Positions 63,301 to 64,000 of a stretch of 64,000 nucleotides of DNA are shown here, in pieces. This DNA is from Sphingobacterium sp. xlx-96 (GTDB taxonomy: Bacteria; Bacteroidota; Bacteroidia; Sphingobacteriales; Sphingobacteriaceae). The notes beneath the pieces were generated by a model. That model was not told where the DNA came from and searched no databases. It saw nothing but the letters and a program-made list of their open reading frames with translations. Every line of letters starts with the position of its first letter. The stretch's first letter is position 1. Both the position numbers and the translations under genes were made by a program. The stretch covers positions 372,001-436,000 of the forward strand of contig NZ_WFKM01000001.1 in assembly GCF_011007365.1 (NCBI RefSeq), read 5' to 3'.

Positions 63301-63494
63301 TGGCCTTGGGTATGGGAGATGGTGGGGAACAGATTGCTCCATTAGGACAGGCCGTAATCGGAGGGTTGGTCACTTCTACTTTTGTCATCTTATTGATGAT
63401 ACCACTCTTATTTTCATTGATGATGAAGAAAGCTACTTATCTAGCGCCTTCACTGGATCCCGATGATGTAAATAGTAAGTTTTATAATAATTAA
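60339..63494 (+). CDS. RND efflux transporter permease
   Basis: A 1051-residue inner-membrane proton-driven pump with 12 helices and two large periplasmic loops. N-terminus is RKPIAFIMVIIAIAYFSWPV, then PEIESPAMYIAMPYGGLSP. The helix 4 motif is LSIGILVDEATVTIENIHQH, where the usual second Asp of the proton relay is Glu. The second half repeats the pattern with IIMSIGVSVSNAVLLVNQAE and LRPILMTAAAMIAGMIPMALG. The start at 60339 (MNIIRTALRKP) is the family start; the in-frame extension to 60279 reads through copy F. Substrate (drug or metal) is not evident. Confidence 0.93.
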   Translation: MNIIRTALRKPIAFIMVIIAIAYFSWPVIQKIKIDIFPEIESPAMYIAMPYGGLSPAYMDGFMANEFQKVLLFVNGVKEMDFKSIQGLSLMKLTFYPGTDMSQASAELSMQVSRAMGFLPPGAVPPMVVRFDGSSLPVGQLVFDSEKHSVTELQTMAITKVRPMFVNIPGITAPAPFGGNMRSLVVNIDPQKMKASSLSPEEITLAITKNSVPSPAGNVRLGDKNLMAPINSIADGVEEFLQTPIKAVAGGTLLVGDVATVVDAADQTVGYALINGKRSVYLPIIKKPDASTLTAVDNLKKSLPMLENLLPEGVKISYAFDQSVYISRSLSNLIFEGALGALLTGLMVFLFLGDVRGALIVVLTIPIAIITAVITLYFFGQSVNIMTLSGLALSIGILVDEATVTIENIHQHMELGKSKPRAILDALLEISAPKLLILLSILAVLTPAFMMSGIPRDMFMPLSLAVAFAMIASFIASQTFVPIMANWIMKSKTHGQFVRKKRSFMERINVKYAFLVRSLVRRSMLPTMGYLILSIGAIFLMFSLLGTDILPRSEGGDFQLRIRLPEGTRLETSEETVRKIGESITEMLPVNSVKMSSAFVGMHPSANPINPIFLFNSTTGEGVLQLSLNKKLIGLKNDELKEQIRERIREKFPSVVLNFEPMELMDKIIGQGAMTPVEVKVSAPQLQAAESYAKKLVSKLSAYGFLRDVQIAEPLHYPVIDIKLDRTRLAQFGLTVQQVSRNISATTSSTRFTDKNLWVDPKSGLVFQVQVQVPENLIQAVEDLRAMPLQKGQGYPILEDVATITYSTVAGQVNRRGPNRYVTILADLHKTDLGTANTAVDQAILEIGDLPKGMRIWKEGTLPLLEETLSGLLIGLSIAIVVIFFMMSAYYQSIRISLVILSVIPAVIAGSSFFIWVFGSTLNLQSYMGIIMSIGVSVSNAVLLVNQAEQNRKTYFISAQFAAIVAAKSRLRPILMTAAAMIAGMIPMALGMGDGGEQIAPLGQAVIGGLVTSTFVILLMIPLLFSLMMKKATYLAPSLDPDDVNSKFYNN

Positions 63495-63498
63495 AGAA

Positions 63499-64000
63499 AT
63501 GGTAAAATATAGTTTTTTATTAGTTTTCGTCGTATTCCTTGGTTGTAAACCGAAGGAGGATGATAAGCAGGGTAAGGATAAGACAAAGAGGGATTTACTG
63601 GAGTTGGAGGTTTCGCGCCCCCAGTCCTTGCAGCCTGAATACAGTCTTAAACTGACAGGCGAACTTCAACCGCAAGAGTCTGTTGCTTTGTTTTCTAAAG
63701 TAAAGGGTTTTGTTAGACAGATTCATGTTGATGTGGGTGATTATGTCCATAAAGGACAGTTGCTTGCACGGATGGAGGCTCCGGAGATGGATATCCAGAG
63801 TACCGCCGATAGGGCAAAACAGAATCAGCTGATGGCAAATTATGAAGTGAGTAAGCTCCGCTATAAGAGACTGGACGATGTAGATAGACGTAAAAAAGGC
63901 GCTATTTCGGCTCTTGAGCTGGAGAAGGCATATGGCGACATGCTAAGGGATAGTGCTGCTGTTGTTGAAGCTGGTGGGACTTATCAAAAGTCCAAGCAAA
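63499..64000 (+). CDS. RND efflux periplasmic adaptor, N-terminal part (cut by the window end)
   Basis: The frame opens at 63499, four bases after the RND stop, and remains open to base 64000 (167 codons). It has a lipobox FLGC (Cys16), a short linker, then the adaptor barrel LTGELQPQESVALFSKVKGF and VDVGDYVHKGQLLARMEAPE. The start of the helical hairpin follows. It would link the pump to the TolC channel. The gene order channel-pump-adaptor is unusual compared with adaptor-pump-channel. Confidence 0.92.
   Translation, partial: MVKYSFLLVFVVFLGCKPKEDDKQGKDKTKRDLLELEVSRPQSLQPEYSLKLTGELQPQESVALFSKVKGFVRQIHVDVGDYVHKGQLLARMEAPEMDIQSTADRAKQNQLMANYEVSKLRYKRLDDVDRRKKGAISALELEKAYGDMLRDSAAVVEAGGTYQKSKQ

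Overview
The window looks like a chromosomal stretch of a Bacteroidota bacterium, most likely in or near the family Sphingobacteriaceae (Sphingobacterium, Pedobacter or relatives). This rests on protein character and on regulatory style. I see GH92/GH29 glycosidases, a FucP-type permease, DUF4954 and DUF4397 proteins, a type B L31, the alternative GlmU, a futalosine-route MqnC, Bacteroidota -7 promoter elements (TAnnTTTG), and very few Shine-Dalgarno sequences. No lineage search was possible.

Layout. 1-261 is the tail of a GH92 glycosidase. 306-9518 is an L-fucose locus: a divergent AraC regulator, then permease, mutarotase, UxaA-type dehydratase, GH29 fucosidase, dehydrogenase, FAH-type hydrolase, lactonase and a second dehydrogenase. 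Together these encode the non-phosphorylative route from fucosylated glycan to pyruvate and L-lactate. 9570-14530 (minus) holds a patatin lipase, two L,D-transpeptidases, a membrane protein and PanB. 14913-17277 has an RluA-type pseudouridine synthase, a TlpA-like thioredoxin and PyrF. 17420-20329 is a self-regulated GntR/ABC operon. 20363-23863 (minus) is pstSCAB. 24033-30424 is assimilatory sulfate reduction: sulfite reductase fused to a HEPN-like domain, siroheme enzymes, APS-type CysH, CysD and CysN.

31428-31501 is tRNA-Arg(ACG). It is followed by an AT-rich accessory stretch (about 31.7-35.6 kb) with a wrecked REP-type transposase, orphan lipoproteins and at least one frameshifted gene. 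35700-47914 is mostly housekeeping: lysS, rpmE2, alternative glmU, tpiA, prmA, an Mpl-like ligase, scpB, mqnC and rpsF-rpsR-rplI. 48093-52382 is a Crp/Fnr regulator plus a TolC/HlyD/ABC-2 exporter without an ATPase gene. 54019-58045 is DUF4954 with glmS. 58390 to the window end is a TolC-RND-adaptor efflux system, with the adaptor cut by the window edge.

The most unusual signal is not a gene. Eight copies of a structured intergenic element (about 80-155 bp) lie directly before start codons. All eight have the same orientation as the downstream gene, an ATGRAATA 5' edge, usually terminal inverted repeats, a conserved tail box, and a 3' edge that coincides with the ATG. Two stems show base-pair-preserving differences between copies. 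The element precedes unrelated genes (fucosidase, FAH hydrolase, two L,D-transpeptidases, pyrF, prmA, tolC, RND pump), which suggests a mobile or dispersed 5'-leader element.
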